Assembly (NCBI GenBank): GCA_030998225.1
Contig: JAPYXD010000045.1
Span: forward strand, 620,001-684,000
Reading direction: 5' to 3'
Length of the DNA stretch: 64,000 bases
From: Diplolepis rosae
Lineage: Eukaryota > Arthropoda > Insecta > Hymenoptera > Diplolepididae
In this document: one piece after another, positions 22,414 to 34,178 of the stretch
Layout of the letters: every line of letters begins with the position of its first letter
How positions within the stretch are numbered: position 1 is the first letter of the stretch
Program-made: the position numbers and the translations under genes
The notes under the pieces: model-generated
What the model was told of the DNA's origin: nothing
Database searches by the model: none
The model's input: the letters and a program-made list of their open reading frames with translations, nothing else

Positions 22414-24113
22414 AGTCTCCATATAGTGCAATCGAGTCTTCCATGAAAGAATAGAACACGATAAAATGACATAAATGGTAGGCATATGCATAGTGGTCAG
22501 GATGATCCCAAACGAAACATCCAAACCGATCGATAGATGACGCTATCTCTAAAATTAATTTAATTTTAATAGAAAAGGAAACGATGATTTTTTTCTTGTT
22601 TCTTTTTTGATAACATTCAAAACTAAGAAATATGAAATTGTGTGCAATAACTATTAATTGCGAAATATGGTTTTTATGATATTTTGCAATGTCGAATTGA
22701 TTTATTTTCTGGATAGATTTAATGATTTTGAAACAATGTTTATAAAATTGACAAATGAGTTGTTTTTAGGTTATTTTTCATTAATTGCAAGTTATTCAGT
22801 CGGTATGAGATGAATTTGATGTCAATTGAGCATAATTCATTTTTTTATGGAGAATTAAATGTTTTTTAGGTTATTTTTCATTAATTTCAACTAATTCAGT
22901 CTGTATTGGATAAATTCAATGTGAATTGAACATAATTCATTTTTTTATGAAGAATTAAATGTTTTTTAGATTATTTTTTTTAAATTTATCCAATACAGAC
23001 TGAATTGGTTGAAAGTAATGAAAAATAACCTAAAAAACATTTAATTTTTCATAGACAAATGAATTATGTTCAATTCACATGAAATTTATCTAATACAGAC
23101 TGTATTGGTTGAAATTAATGAAAAATAACCTAAAGAACGTTTAATTCTTCATAAAGAAATGAATTATGTTCAATTCACATCAAATTTATTTAATACAGAC
23201 TGAATTAGTTGAAATAAATGAAAAATAATCTAAAAAACTTTTAATTCACCATATAGAAATGAATTATGTTCAATTCACATTAAATTTATCTATTACAGAC
23301 TGAACTGGTTGAAATTAATAAAAAATAACCTAAGAAACATATAATTCTTTATAAACAAATGAATTATGTTCAATTCACATCGAATTTATCCAATATAGAC
23401 TGTATTGGTTGAAATTATTGAAAAATAAACTAAAAAAGATTTAATTCTTCATAAACAAATGAATTCATTTGTTTATGAAGAATTAAATGTTTTTTAGGTT
23501 ATTTTTCATTACTTTCAACCAATTCAGTTTGTATTGGATAAATTTAATGAAAAATAATCTAAAAAACATTTAATTCTTCATAAACAAATGAATTATGTTC
23601 AATTCACATTGAATTTATCCAATACAGACTGAATTAGTTGAAATTAATGAAAAATAACCTAAAAAACATTTAATTCTTCATAAACAAATGAAATATGTTC
23701 AATTGACATTAAATTCATCTCATACCGACTGAATAACTTGAAATTAATGAAAAATAATCTAAAAACAACTCATTTGTCAATTTTATTAACTTTGTTTCAA
23801 AATCATTAAATCTATTCTGTAAATAAATCAATTCGACATTGCAAAATATCATAAAAACCATATTTCGCAATAAATAATTATTGCACACAATTTCATATTT
23901 CTCGGTTTTGAATGTTATCAAAAAAGAAACAAGAAAAAATCATCGTTTCATTTCTATTAAAATTAAATTAATTTTAGAGTTAGCGCCATCTATCGACCGG
24001 TTTGGATGTTTCCTTTGGGATCATCCTGACCACTATGCATATGCCTATCATTTATGTCATTTTATCGTGTTCTATTTTTTCATAGAAGACTCGATTGCAC
24101 TACACTATTCGAG
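22414..24113. mobile_element. Foldback element with internal ~100-bp tandem repeats
   Basis: The left arm from about 22414 and the right arm to about 24113 are reverse complements over roughly 380-550 bp ('agtgcaatcgagtcttc', 'ggtcaggatgatcccaaac', 'gcaatgtcgaattgattta'). Between them, units of ~100 bp ('aattcttcataaacaaatga', 'gttcaattcacat', 'atccaatacagactgaatt') are repeated about nine times, mostly one orientation but inverted in the left part. No protein is encoded; the apparent frames (23715-23921 and 23881-24120) lie in the repeat arms. No clear target duplication was seen. Confidence 0.75.
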
Positions 24114-24944
24114 ACATTGACCAGTCTGGACTTTGATGAACACCCACCAGGGTTGCGAAGGTAAAATACCTAACGTAATTTACATGGTTTTCTACACGTA
24201 ATTTACTATGTATATTACGTGGAGGTTTACTACACGTAATTGACGTATATTCTAGATTTAAAGTTTTGGCGGGTGCGCAAGCTAACCTAATTTTTGTGTA
24301 TCGGCCGTGAATCTTGTCATTTCGTTAATAATTGTCAAAATTATAATTTAAACATAAGTAAGGGTGGTAGGCCAATGCACGGAAATTACTTTTTTCCAGG
24401 AAAAGATGCATTGCCATTGAAAATAATTTGCTAGGAGATCAGCAGTTGCATATTGACAAAAGGCAAGATAGCACTTGCACTTGAAGTATGAGTCTTGTGC
24501 TCAATAAAAGCAGTATTTCATCAGAAGGAATAGTGCTGTTAAACAATAACGCTAAAGTAAGTCTTGTGCTTAATGCTTATATGAAATAAAACTTCAATAT
24601 CATGTCAATTAAAAAGAATTTACCGTGGCTAAAATTATTTAATAATAAAGATGGTTCACAAAAGAAATAAATAATGTTCTTAACTTTGAACAAATTATAG
24701 TATAACTATTAAATTTAGTCTATGTCTTTTTAGTACTTTTGTTTCAATGAATAATTTTTTTCTTGAGTTAGAAATTAAATGATATAGACTTTATAAAACT
24801 ATTTTTCTAAATCTTAAGACTCAACTACTGACATGTCAAAAAATTAAGCTTATAAATAAAATGAAATTTGAGTTTGAATTATTGAATATAAAATTATTAA
24901 ATATTATTAAATATTAATTAGTTGAATTATTAATTTATTTCAAA

Positions 24945-25225
24945 TTAATTAGTTGAGTTTCAAATTTCTGCCACTGCCTACATTATCGGAGAATCACTAG
25001 TCGCGTATCAGATAGGATACGTTGTCATAGGTGTCCTTGTAGACAATTTCAAACTCTTATATCGCAGATAAATGCAAATTAAATTCAAATTTAAAGAATT
25101 TGTAATCTTTCTGTGGAAAAAAGACGCCTTCGACTGCGCTGGGATTCGAGCTCAGGTCTAGCAATCGACCAGCAATCGAAATACCTGGGCTCGAATCCCA
25201 GCGCAGTCGAAAGCGTTATTATTAA
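24945..25225. repeat. Hairpin repeat with T-arm-like sequence, copy S2
   Basis: This copy has the best-formed palindrome: the arm at about 25128-25157 (TCGACTGCGCTGGGATTCGA...) pairs with the arm at about 25183-25210 (...TCGAATCCCAGCGCAGTCGA) over ~28 bp, with the loop 'ctagcaatcgaccagcaatc'. CTGGGCTCGAATCCCAG is a perfect 5-bp stem and 7-nt loop of T-arm shape. It is nested in the hAT-like element. Confidence 0.65.
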
Positions 25226-25489
25226 AGCTATCAATATTATTTTATTTTGCTGTAAATAAAGGATCACTGAAAAGCTTATAAGCTTTACTTCACGTTTTTT
25301 AAAAGGATTATCTATTTCCGTAAGGTCCTCTTGAGATGGATGATTAATTGTTATTCCCAGAATTGTATATTTTCGTCGATTTCACTTTACAGACGTTTCT
25401 TAACATAAATAAAACAATAATTTAGTATAAGTATAAAGCAAAGTGATCACAGCATTAACATACATTATAAAGTCTGTATACTACTATAA

Positions 25490-25705
25490 TTTCAAATTAA
25501 TTAGTTGAGTTTGAAATTTTTGTCACTGCCTACATTATCGGAGGATCACTAGTCGCGTGTCAGGATACGTTGTCGACAGGTGTCCTCGTAGACAATTTCA
25601 AACTCTTATATCGCAAATAATGCAAATAAATTTAATATTTTAAACCTGGGCTCGAATCCCAGCGCAGTCGAAAGCGTCATTTTTTCCACAGAAAGATTTT
25701 CAAAT
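25490..25705. repeat. Hairpin repeat, copy S3 (one palindrome arm lost)
   Basis: It has the same 5' segment as S1, S2 and S4, but only the right arm of the palindrome (CCTGGGCTCGAATCCCAGC at about 25648) remains. It is nested in the hAT-like element, 270 bp after S2, in the same orientation. Confidence 0.6.
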
Positions 25706-26297
25706 TCTTTAAAATACTACTATAATATTTATTGAAAAGAAATTTACGTTATCCTGAATATAACATACTATACCGTAGTTCGGTAAATATTTATAACTTC
25801 TCTAGGTTTTCTATCAAAATTATTGGTATTCCAGTGATTAGCAAAAGATAATAAACAAACAAATTAATAGATTTTAATTTTAATTTACTTACCTGTGACC
25901 TATAAGCCGATCGTAAGCACTGTTTTTTTAAATTTTGTCACACTATAAACATTTTGCCACAATTTTATCAGTTTCTTTTAAACACTTAAAATTCAATTGC
26001 GACCATCGGATTTTATTTGCACATTTCATTCCTTTTCCTCCTTCAGATTTGTTCATTTTATATTTTGATATTTATTTCGACACCTGCCAAATTAAGAGGA
26101 ATGTAGATTTAAATTTTAACTATAATTAATTGCATAAACAAACACAACAAGAGAGATTATACATACTCTTTTAAGGTTCGCTACCTTGAATATGTAATTA
26201 ACTACAGTTTTCGAGGGTAATTACGTAAATTACGTATAATACGTAATTTACATGGAAAGCCTCAAGTTACGCGTAATTTTGCAACCCTGACACCCAC

Positions 26298-27060
26298 GAA
26301 GGAATAATAAGGTGACCAAACAGACATGGTAAACTTTTCCGAATCTGGCAGGAGCAACGGCACAGTAAGTGCCCAGCTTGTAAGTTGAAAGTAGTGGAAA
26401 GGAGTGCGCAAGCGCGCAGTTGTCCTCTTCTTACTCACGGGAAAATGTGCAAGTGAAACGAACTTGTCAAATTGATCTGTCAGAGAGGTTATGCAACCCG
26501 GTAAGCGACACGACATTGCTAAGAAAAAAATTTATTATATTAAATGCATTATATTATATTACATGCGATCTTCAAAATATTGAAAATTTCTCGGATTAAA
26601 TTCCCTCACCTTTAAAGGAAAAAACTATTCAACATTATTTAACACACCATTTACAAAGTAATAACAAATACCATAATTTCAATTTCAATATTTACAATCT
26701 TATATTCGATATATACTTACCACTTTTATAATGCACTCCTTTAGCTTTATAGAAGTCCTGAGATAATATATATATTTTTTTTAAACTAAATTGAAATTGA
26801 ACAAATATCTGCCGCTTGCAAATGATCAAAAAATCGATCAACATAACCACTCTGGCTTAGATCAATTTGACAATTTGACAGAGTCGTCTCACTCGCACAT
26901 TTTCTCATGAGTAAGAAGAGGACGACTGCGCACTTGCGCACTCCTTTCCACTACTTCTAACTTACAAGCCGGGCACTTACCGTGCCGTTGGTCCTGCCAA
27001 GTCGCTTACATGGAGATAGGTCTCCTTATTATTCCTTCGTGCGATAGGTCTCCTTAATAT
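26298..27060. mobile_element. Inverted-repeat element holding an exon-like segment
   Basis: 26298-26500 and about 26862-27060 are reverse complements with scattered differences ('gaaggaataataagg', 'agtagtggaaaggagtgcgc', 'tcttcttactca'). The spacer (about 26560-26860) matches, on the minus strand, the DNA flanking P-like copy 3 at 61600-61741, and contains the empty version of that insertion site at 26701-26716. The apparent minus frame at 26262-26516 lies within an arm and is not thought to be a gene. Confidence 0.6.
26718..26754 (-). other. Exon-like 37-nt segment with splice signals
   Basis: On the minus strand, a segment bounded by ...ATTATCTCAG and GTAAGTATATAT would read DFYKAKGVHYKSG. 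The same segment, with ATTATTACAG and GTAAGTATATAT, recurs on the plus strand at 61686-61722 with one substitution (TCCTAT for TTCTAT). The conservation of both splice signals in two dispersed copies suggests that a spliced gene fragment was carried in this repeat. The protein is not recognised. Confidence 0.35.
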
Positions 27061-27066
27061 TCCTTC

Positions 27067-27204
27067 GTGCCTGTCACTGAAGACAGTGCAGTGGTTCACA
27101 ATTGGCGGAACGTCTCCACCGACAAGGTTGACTATTGGTTGGAGTGAGATACAACTACTTTTATCTCACTTCTGCAAATAATGAACCACTGCACTGCCTT
27201 CAAT
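27067..27204. repeat. Nested palindrome
   Basis: 'tgaagacagtgcagtggttca' at about 27068 pairs with 'tgaaccactgcactgccttca' at about 27181. Inside, 'gtgagata...tatctcac' (about 27148-27173) forms a second hairpin. It is a short snap-back sequence with no coding potential. Confidence 0.6.
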
Positions 27205-27287
27205 GACCTTCTATTTCAAATTTCGCCACAGAATCATAATTGCAATGTTTTAAATGTTTTTTTTATCGTTCTTATCCCTATTAAAAA

Positions 27288-27852
27288 ACTTGACGTAAAA
27301 AACGACGTCAAAAATGGCGTAAAAAACGATGTCAAGAATAGGGGTAGTTTTTTACGTCATTTTTTAAGTCAAGTTTTTCTTTAAGAAGCCTTAACAATTT
27401 ATATTTAATCGCCTACTGGATATTGTAATTAAGAAATGCTTATCAGTAAAAGAACTATTATATAATGTAATAATTTATTTCAAAGTGGAATGGGCATTTC
27501 GTAAAGGAGTGACATAAAAATGTAAGAGGAAAATAAATAGTACAATATTTTATGGTTAACTTTAGTTTACTGATTCTATAAGAGTATATTCAATTAAATA
27601 TAATGAATCGACTATATTTTTTTAATAAGAGTATAAATTAGGTACCACACACAAGTACTCAGTGCCATTATTTACAACATGCACGCACATTTTTTCAATA
27701 TCACTTGTCAAGACAACAGATTCTTGACGTAAAAAACTATCCCAATTCTTGACATCGTTTTATACGCCATTTTTGACATCATTTTTGACGTCGTTTTTAA
27801 GGCCATTTTTGACGTCGTTTTTTACGTCATTTTTTACGTCAAGTTTTTCAAT
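27288..27852. mobile_element. MITE-like element with 12-bp periodic inverted ends
   Basis: 27288-27385 and 27722-27852 are inverted arms built from a 12-bp unit (GACGTCAAAAAT with variants GGCGTAAAAAAC). Translated, the unit gives a spurious (DVKN)n peptide on either strand. The spacer (27386-27721) is A+T-rich and empty. No target duplication could be fixed because the arms are internally repetitive. Confidence 0.55.
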
Positions 27853-28552
27853 ATGGTTGCCATAATAATTCGAGGTCAGAGAACAGTCAGAGTATACTCT
27901 GACCGTTTGCTCATCCGGCTCCGCTAGGGAATTGACAAAGGAATTTTCACAAACCAGAACCTTGTCCCCATCGACACAGGAATTTTTAACTGGTACCTTT
28001 TCCAAAGATATTATAAACTTAGATGCGGCCAATTTTAGTTCGGTAGACTTAAATGCAAACGTCGCTTTCGTCGTGTTTTTACCAGTCCCCTCTTGCCTCT
28101 CCCCACACCGTAGGGTCCAATCAAATTAGTTCGTCGAAAGCATTATAGAGGCGCTAAATATATCTCCCTCCAATCCCCTTCACCCGCTGAGATAACCAAA
28201 AACAGTAAGCGCGCTTTAAAAATTTGAATTTAAATTATATATATTGAAGAAAATTAAAAATTGGTAAACAAAGCAAGGAAAAGTGACGTGTAAAGTGTTT
28301 CAATGTTACTTTATGTGTATTTTATTTTGCTTTATAGTATCATTTTGATATTGAAATAGGTTACAGTGAACATGCATTGCTAAATCAACTTTTTGTCAGT
28401 GAAAGATAAGTACATGAATGAAAAACTAATATTTATGAACAAGTTCTAGTTTCCAGGATTTTTATTCTTTTTAAATATTATTCAAATTAATAATTACAAT
28501 TTTAAAAATAAAATTTTAAATTAATTAGTTAATTGAAAATTTAGACTTAAGA
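27853..28552. other. Unassigned region
   Basis: 27853-28200 has near-balanced composition, with overlapping frames on both strands and no recognised product (27760-28032 minus begins in the periodic repeat). 28200-28552 is A+T-rich with nothing recognised. Confidence 0.3.
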
Positions 28553-28768
28553 GCATGTGATACTTTACCATAAGAGCAATTTAGTTTACACAGTTGTTCT
28601 TCCACAATTTTTAATTTTTCAACAAAATAATAGTCCCCAGACGTCAGTGTCAATTTTCTTTGGTTTTCTTTACGTCTCGGCACTATTATTTTTTCGAAAA
28701 ATTCAAAATTGTGGAAAAACAACTGTGTAAACTAAATAGCTTTCATGGTAAAGTATCACATACCCTTA
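28553..28768. mobile_element. Short foldback element
   Basis: 28553-28616 and 28698-28768 pair as inverted arms of ~65 bp ('gtgatactttaccat', 'tttagtttacacagttgtt', 'ccacaattttt'). The apparent minus frame 28525-28722 covers one arm and the loop and has no recognised domain. Confidence 0.65.
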
Positions 28769-29428
28769 AATCAATATCTTACCAGTTTAAATGTTGAAGT
28801 CTTCTCCTTTCTTTAAGCTCAATGTTTACAAAAAATTTTTTTGAAAATTTAAAGAAGAAAGTTGTCCGAAGCACAATAATTTGTAATTTCTAAAATATTT
28901 GTTTGACACACTAGTCAGAATGTTTTAAAATCTCATTGTAATTTATGGCTAGTTCTTGTATTTTCTTATAAAAAAAGTGATAATTCCACATTTTTCTGAA
29001 AAAAATATAGACCAATGTTTTTTAAAAAAACTCAAATGAATTGATTTATAAGCATTTATAATAAGATAAGTTTTTTTTGCCTTTTGCTACCAACAATCTT
29101 TAAAAAAAGTTGATTTTATTTTAAAATGTTTAAAATTTGTATTAGGTCTAATACACCTAATATGAAATTAATCTGCCATTTTATTTTCTAAATGGCAGGG
29201 TGGATAGGCCTGTGTATGGTATACATGGGAAACCACGGAAAAAAAAGCGCTGTAGCTATACCTCCTGGGTGGTGTAGGAAACGGGCTAGCTACTCTTCAG
29301 ATCTAAATTAGAAATAGAACTACTAATTCAATTCGTAAAGTTGTTTATTGCTATAGTAATTAGTAGCAAACTACTAACTACTTTGGTTGCCAAATGAAGT
29401 GTCTACTACTTCATTGTCAAAATCATAT
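28769..29428. other. A+T-rich intergenic DNA
   Basis: No gene or element end was recognised. A short less A+T-rich stretch at 29195-29300 has no coding signal. Confidence 0.35.
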
Positions 29429-31066
29429 ACTATATGGGTCATTCCATATCAGATTTACAATCAAAATTTTGATTAACCTGAAAATTTTTTTCCTCGTTCT
29501 AGAAAGAAAAAAAAATGACACGTATTTTTTTTCAATATGATATGTAAATTTTTCAAGTTATTGATTTTTTAATTTTCAAAGTGCAAAAAATGTTTTTTTC
29601 AATACTGCTTCTAATATTCAACGAAGAGTATAGAATACATAAATGAAATATGCCATGGAATCTACTATTAAGTCCATGCTTTGATGAAAACTCAGAAACG
29701 GTATTTAGTACTTTCTATGCAGCAATTAAGTAAACAAATGGAATTATCTCAAAAGGGACACGTCTGAATTGAATCATTTTTTGTGTAATTTGTTCGTTAA
29801 GTACACAGAACCTTGCGTCAAAATTTGGTAGTGGACCGTTTGATACTTTTCGAGAAAAAAAATTTTTTGTGTGACCACGCGCTTGGAGCGCGCAATGCGA
29901 AGTATAGAGTCGAGCGCACTCAAACATTTGTAAGTGAGTCTACCATATTCCGATGAGGATTTTATGCAGTTCCCACAAATAAAAGTCGGTAAATAATAAA
30001 AAGTCTTTTGAGAAAGAAACACTGTTTAATTCGAAAGCAGTCATGTAATTTATTAACAATGCACTTTTACATCCAATACTTTCAAATAAATGAAAATTCA
30101 ATTGTTGTCAGTTTGTAATAATGGTGTCGTTATTTGATCATACACAGACCTTTGAAGACTAGCTTTTCGTGCTTGTCTTTCAGGAGTTTGAAGTCATGTT
30201 TGGGCCTTTTTTTAATGTACTTTGCAACATTTTAGCGAAAAACCAAGATTGACGTTATTTTGTGCTTGATTTATATTTTTAAAAGCCGTTTTCAAAACAA
30301 AAATCGGACCACCTCTGCGACAAGCATACATTTTACAATTAACGGATTAAATAAATTAAATTGTCAATAGCGCGAAAACTTATTATCTCAAAGTGTCCGT
30401 TTTTTATGCATTTGAAGAGCATAAAGTCTGCTACTTTTCCACCAAACTTCAACCTAAAAAGTTAAAAATTAACTGAGATATTAATTTGTTTAACAAAAGC
30501 TAAATTTACCGTTTTCCGAATTTTCTCCGCTTCGAATTATCCAATCAGATCAAGCGACAGCTCATTGTGTTGGCAATTCAATTGTCTACAACTTATGAAC
30601 TGATGCCGTCAAGATTGGATAATTATCTTTAATGTTATAAACAAAAAACTAAAAAAAGTGCGATTTTTTGGTCTTAAATGTTGATAAAAAATTTATAAAT
30701 CATATTTCATTGTCCAAAACATGACACAATTACTCTATAATAATAATAAATGCCCTGTTGCTTGGACTATCGACTCTATACTTCGCGTTGCGCGCTCCAA
30801 GTGCACGGTCACACAAAAAAATTTTTTCTCGAGAAGTATCAAACGGTCCACTACCAAATTTTGTCACAAAGTTCTGAGTACTTAACGAACAAATTACACA
30901 AAAATGATTCAATTCAAACATGTCCCTTTTGAGATCATTTCATTTGTTTACATATCATATTGAAAAAAAGTACGTGTCATTTTTTTTCCTCTCTAGAACG
31001 AGGAAAAAAATTTTCAGGTTAATCAAAATTTTGATTGTAAGTCTGATATGGAATAACCCATATACT
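29429..31066. mobile_element. Foldback element F1
   Basis: The ends 'atatgggtcattccatatca' and, reverse complemented, 'atatgggttattccatatca' open long inverted arms of about 29429-29912 and 30762-31066. The left arm holds about 185 bp (29550-29735) missing from the right. The frames at 29715-30022, 30730-30932 and 30920-31155 are mirror images of one another across the arms and are not independent genes. The spacer contains no recognised coding sequence. Confidence 0.75.
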
Positions 31067-31069
31067 ATA

Positions 31070-32946
31070 TATAGTGTGTTCCATGGCAAATCAGACGGGT
31101 TCAGAACTCCATGTTTCCGATTTACATGAAATTTTAAGCATTGATAGACTAACATAAATAATGAAGAAAACCAAAATTTGAGATTATTTCATGCATTATT
31201 TAAAAATTTATGGGATAAACGAAAAAAAAAAATATTTTTGTTCTTTTTCAATTATTTAAAAACTGAAATGACGAAAAATTCTGAAAAAAATTACACAAAC
31301 GTATCATTAGATGGCCGATGTAGTAGTATTTTTTGGGAAAATTTTTACTCCAAATTTAATAATAAAAAAAAAGTTTTTTTCAAACAAATTGATTTTTTAA
31401 AAAAACGCCATCTTTGAAAAATCTGAAAAAATTCATAGTGATAGCCCCGAGCATTACGCAAATTTTATGTATATAATTGAGGTGCGCACTCGAAAATTGT
31501 GCGAAATATGAATTTTTTTGTAAAGTGAGACGCGTGGAATCACGATATTCGATTGACGGCGTCGAGCGCATGTTCCACAAATGTTCTATTACTATCTGCT
31601 TTTTGAGAACGTTACTATCAAAAAGTGATGGGAAGTGATTATTAATTGTTTAATTATCGCTTCATACTCATAAAATATGAATAATGTAATGAGTTTTATG
31701 ATTATACATAAATTATCAAAAAAATAATTTTTTTTATTGATGTGAATGTGATAAATCGCAAGGACTCTGATTTTTCGTCAATATTATTGTCTTCGAGGGA
31801 TTTTTGGAATCGGAAGGTACCTGGAGGCCGTGAGAAGGAAGATTATGCAAGTCATTCGCCGATTTCTTTTAATTTCAACAATTAAGAAAGAAAACATAAA
31901 TGCTAGGAGGAACAAATCTTATTATTTTCTATCCTTCTTCTAAAACTTCATCTTTCATAACTCTTATCCTGCATGTGTTGCTAAGGTGAGCATTTTTTTA
32001 ACATCTTTGAATTTATTGAGAAAATGCTCTGGGAATGCCCTCAAACTGCTTTCATTTGAATCTGCGAGTATAATTCATTAAACGGGAAATGAATTTTAAG
32101 CTCAGGCTTGATAAATTATTTATAGATCAGCACATGATGATTTAACTATATTTTAATTTGTATCGAGAGTGAAAAATCACGTAATATTCACTTTCGGTTT
32201 TTGTTCTTGTATGAATTACAACAATGTTTCCTTTTTTGACGAATCATGTCAATTGCTCTTTGAAAATAAACTCTCGTGGATTTTTCACGAACAAATTAAT
32301 TTTTATGATAATAAAAAAAATTATTTTTTTGATACTTTATATATAATCATAAAACTCATTACATTATTCATATGTTATGAGTATAAAGCGTAAATTAAAC
32401 AATTAATAATCACTTCCCATCACTTTTTGATAGTAACGTTCTCGAAAAAGCAGATAGTAATAGAACATTAGTGGAACTTGCGCCCGACGCCGTCGATCGA
32501 AGATCGTGATTTCACGCGCATCACTTTACGAAAAAATTCATATTTCACACAATTTTCGAGTGCGCACCTTAATTATATACATAATTTTTTCAGATTTTTC
32601 AAAGATGGCGTTTTTAATAAAAATCAATTTGTTTGAAAAAAACATTTTTTTTATTATTAAATTTGGAGTAAAAATTTTTCCAAACAATACTACTACATCG
32701 GCCATCTAATGATACGTTTGCGTAATTTTTTTCAGAATTTTTGCTAGTTTGAGTTTTTAAATAATTGAAAAAGAACAAAAATATATATTTTTTTTGTTTA
32801 TCCCATAACTTTTTAAATAATGCATGATAAAATTTCAAATTTTGGGTTTCTTCATTACTTGTGTTAGTCTATCAATCCTAAAAATTTCAAGTAAATCGGA
32901 AACATGGAGTCCTGAACCCGTCCGATTTGCCATGGAACACACTATA
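31070..32946. mobile_element. Foldback element F2, abutting F1
   Basis: The ends 'tatagtgtgttccatggcaa' and its reverse complement bound inverted arms of roughly 670 bp each (31070-31745, 32275-32946). Paired arm segments include 'ggaaacatggag' and 'tcattagatggccgatgtag'. F2 starts within five bases of the end of F1, in an ATATAT-rich junction, which suggests a TA-type target. The frames near 31178-31417 and 32614-32838 are the two mirror copies of one arm frame. No transposase is visible. Confidence 0.75.
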
Positions 32947-33006
32947 GGTATCAATTTGTAGTTTTCTACTAATTCAGATTTAGAGAGTATTCAACAAAAA
33001 ATCTGT

Positions 33007-34178
33007 AACTCCGCCATTGCCGGTCCCAAGCCCGGATGAGAAAGGAGGAGGGGACACACGGACAGCAACACGACACTACATACTTACAGCGACACTGAAC
33101 GCAACACACCCAACACCCGAGAGGGCGTTTCGCGGGAGGGCAGCGTCTCACCCAGAGGAATGCGTGAGATCACGCACGGAGCAGACGCGTCCTGCAGCCC
33201 ACCAACGGTAGTAGCCGAAAGGACTCTACCAGCAGCTGGGCTGTCGCCGTCAGGATGGCCGTCAAGGGAGCCCTATAAACAGACTTTCCCCAGCGGTGGG
33301 CCTGCCGGGCGCACGCGTTGGAATGGTTTCTCCGAACCTTCAAGCGCGTGAGGACGCGGTGTGGAGCAAAAGCATCAGGGGACCTTAAACAGGTTCCTTG
33401 ATGCCGTATGAATGAAAACAGTGTGAATGCGGGGGGCCTCTTAATAGGGGTATCGCCCCAAATGCGCATGCGGCAGTGACGATGTACTTCCCTCGTGCCT
33501 TCTCGTAGACACATCACAACTACATGCACGATACCGACACCTACACATACAAGAACGAATGCACTGCTGAGTGAATGGGCTGCGGCCGGCTCCTGGTGGA
33601 TATTCCCGATAGACTAGCCAAAGGAGGAGTAGTAGCCTCCCGACCAGGGTAGGACGCGATGTTAGTACCTTACCTCTGTGGAAGTAATATGGGTAAATGT
33701 AAGTCCCGCCGGTGTTCGGCCGCGAAGGGCAAAGTTCCCGTGAAACCACATGTTAAATTGGGAAAACCGCTCACGTTTCTACCGTCTGGAGCCAATTTCG
33801 GGGTTGAAATCATGGATGCCCGGGCGCAGGAATGAAGGATTACCTGGTCAGTATTTCCTTATATCCGACGCTGCGTAGGATAAATCGCACATCGTCTAGC
33901 CTAAAGTCCGGGTCAGGTGTCGGGGCGGACCCGGCACCGCTCGGTCGATAGGGGTGACGTTAAACCTTTAGCATCATTATGGCGCGGGCCTATCCCGTAA
34001 CCTTTTTACTAGCCTCATTTAATGTGCTGATAGGATCGACCATCCGATAAGCCGCTTCTCGGTTTCGGTGCACATAACTAGGGATCTATACAGGCGGGGA
34101 TAGTAGCCCTACTGCCGTAGGGCTCCCATGATGGGCGAACCGTCTTAAGACTCGAAGCTTATAAAAATATGAATTCTA
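33007..34178 (+). mobile_element. 5' untranslated region of R1-clade LINE
   Basis: Composition switches sharply from A+T-rich to G+C-rich near 33010 and stays so to 37190. This ~1.2 kb precedes the ORF1 start. The open frames on both strands (for example 33170-33529 and 33441-33749 minus) follow from low stop density in G+C-rich DNA. The exact 5' boundary is uncertain; 'acaaaaaatctgt' at 32994-33006 and 'acaaaaaatttgt' at about 37226-37238 may be a degenerate target duplication, though the second overlaps the A-rich tail. Confidence 0.6.

Larger units (their letters stand above)
24148..26289. mobile_element. Element with 8-bp target duplication, hAT-like ends
   Basis: The direct repeat ACACCCAC flanks both ends (24140-24147, 26290-26297). 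The ends are CAGGGTTGCGAAG and, as reverse complement, CAGGGTTGCAAAA, followed on both sides by a related TGTAAATTACG stretch rich in 'acgtaattta'. CAGGG ends and 8-bp duplications are typical of hAT transposons. The interior has no transposase. It contains two copies of the hairpin repeat (24945-25225 and 25490-25705), so it also served as a landing site. The short frame at 25935-26129 has no recognisable domain. Confidence 0.8.

Noticed and set aside
27760..28032. Peptide with (DVKN)n repeats
   Set aside because: It is translation of a 12-bp DNA repeat in the arms of an inverted-repeat element; the mirror arm gives the same peptide on the other strand.
30730..31155. Overlapping frames in foldback F1 as small genes
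   Set aside because: The same frames occur in mirror image in the other arm (29715-30022), so they reflect the inverted repeat and are not selected coding sequence.
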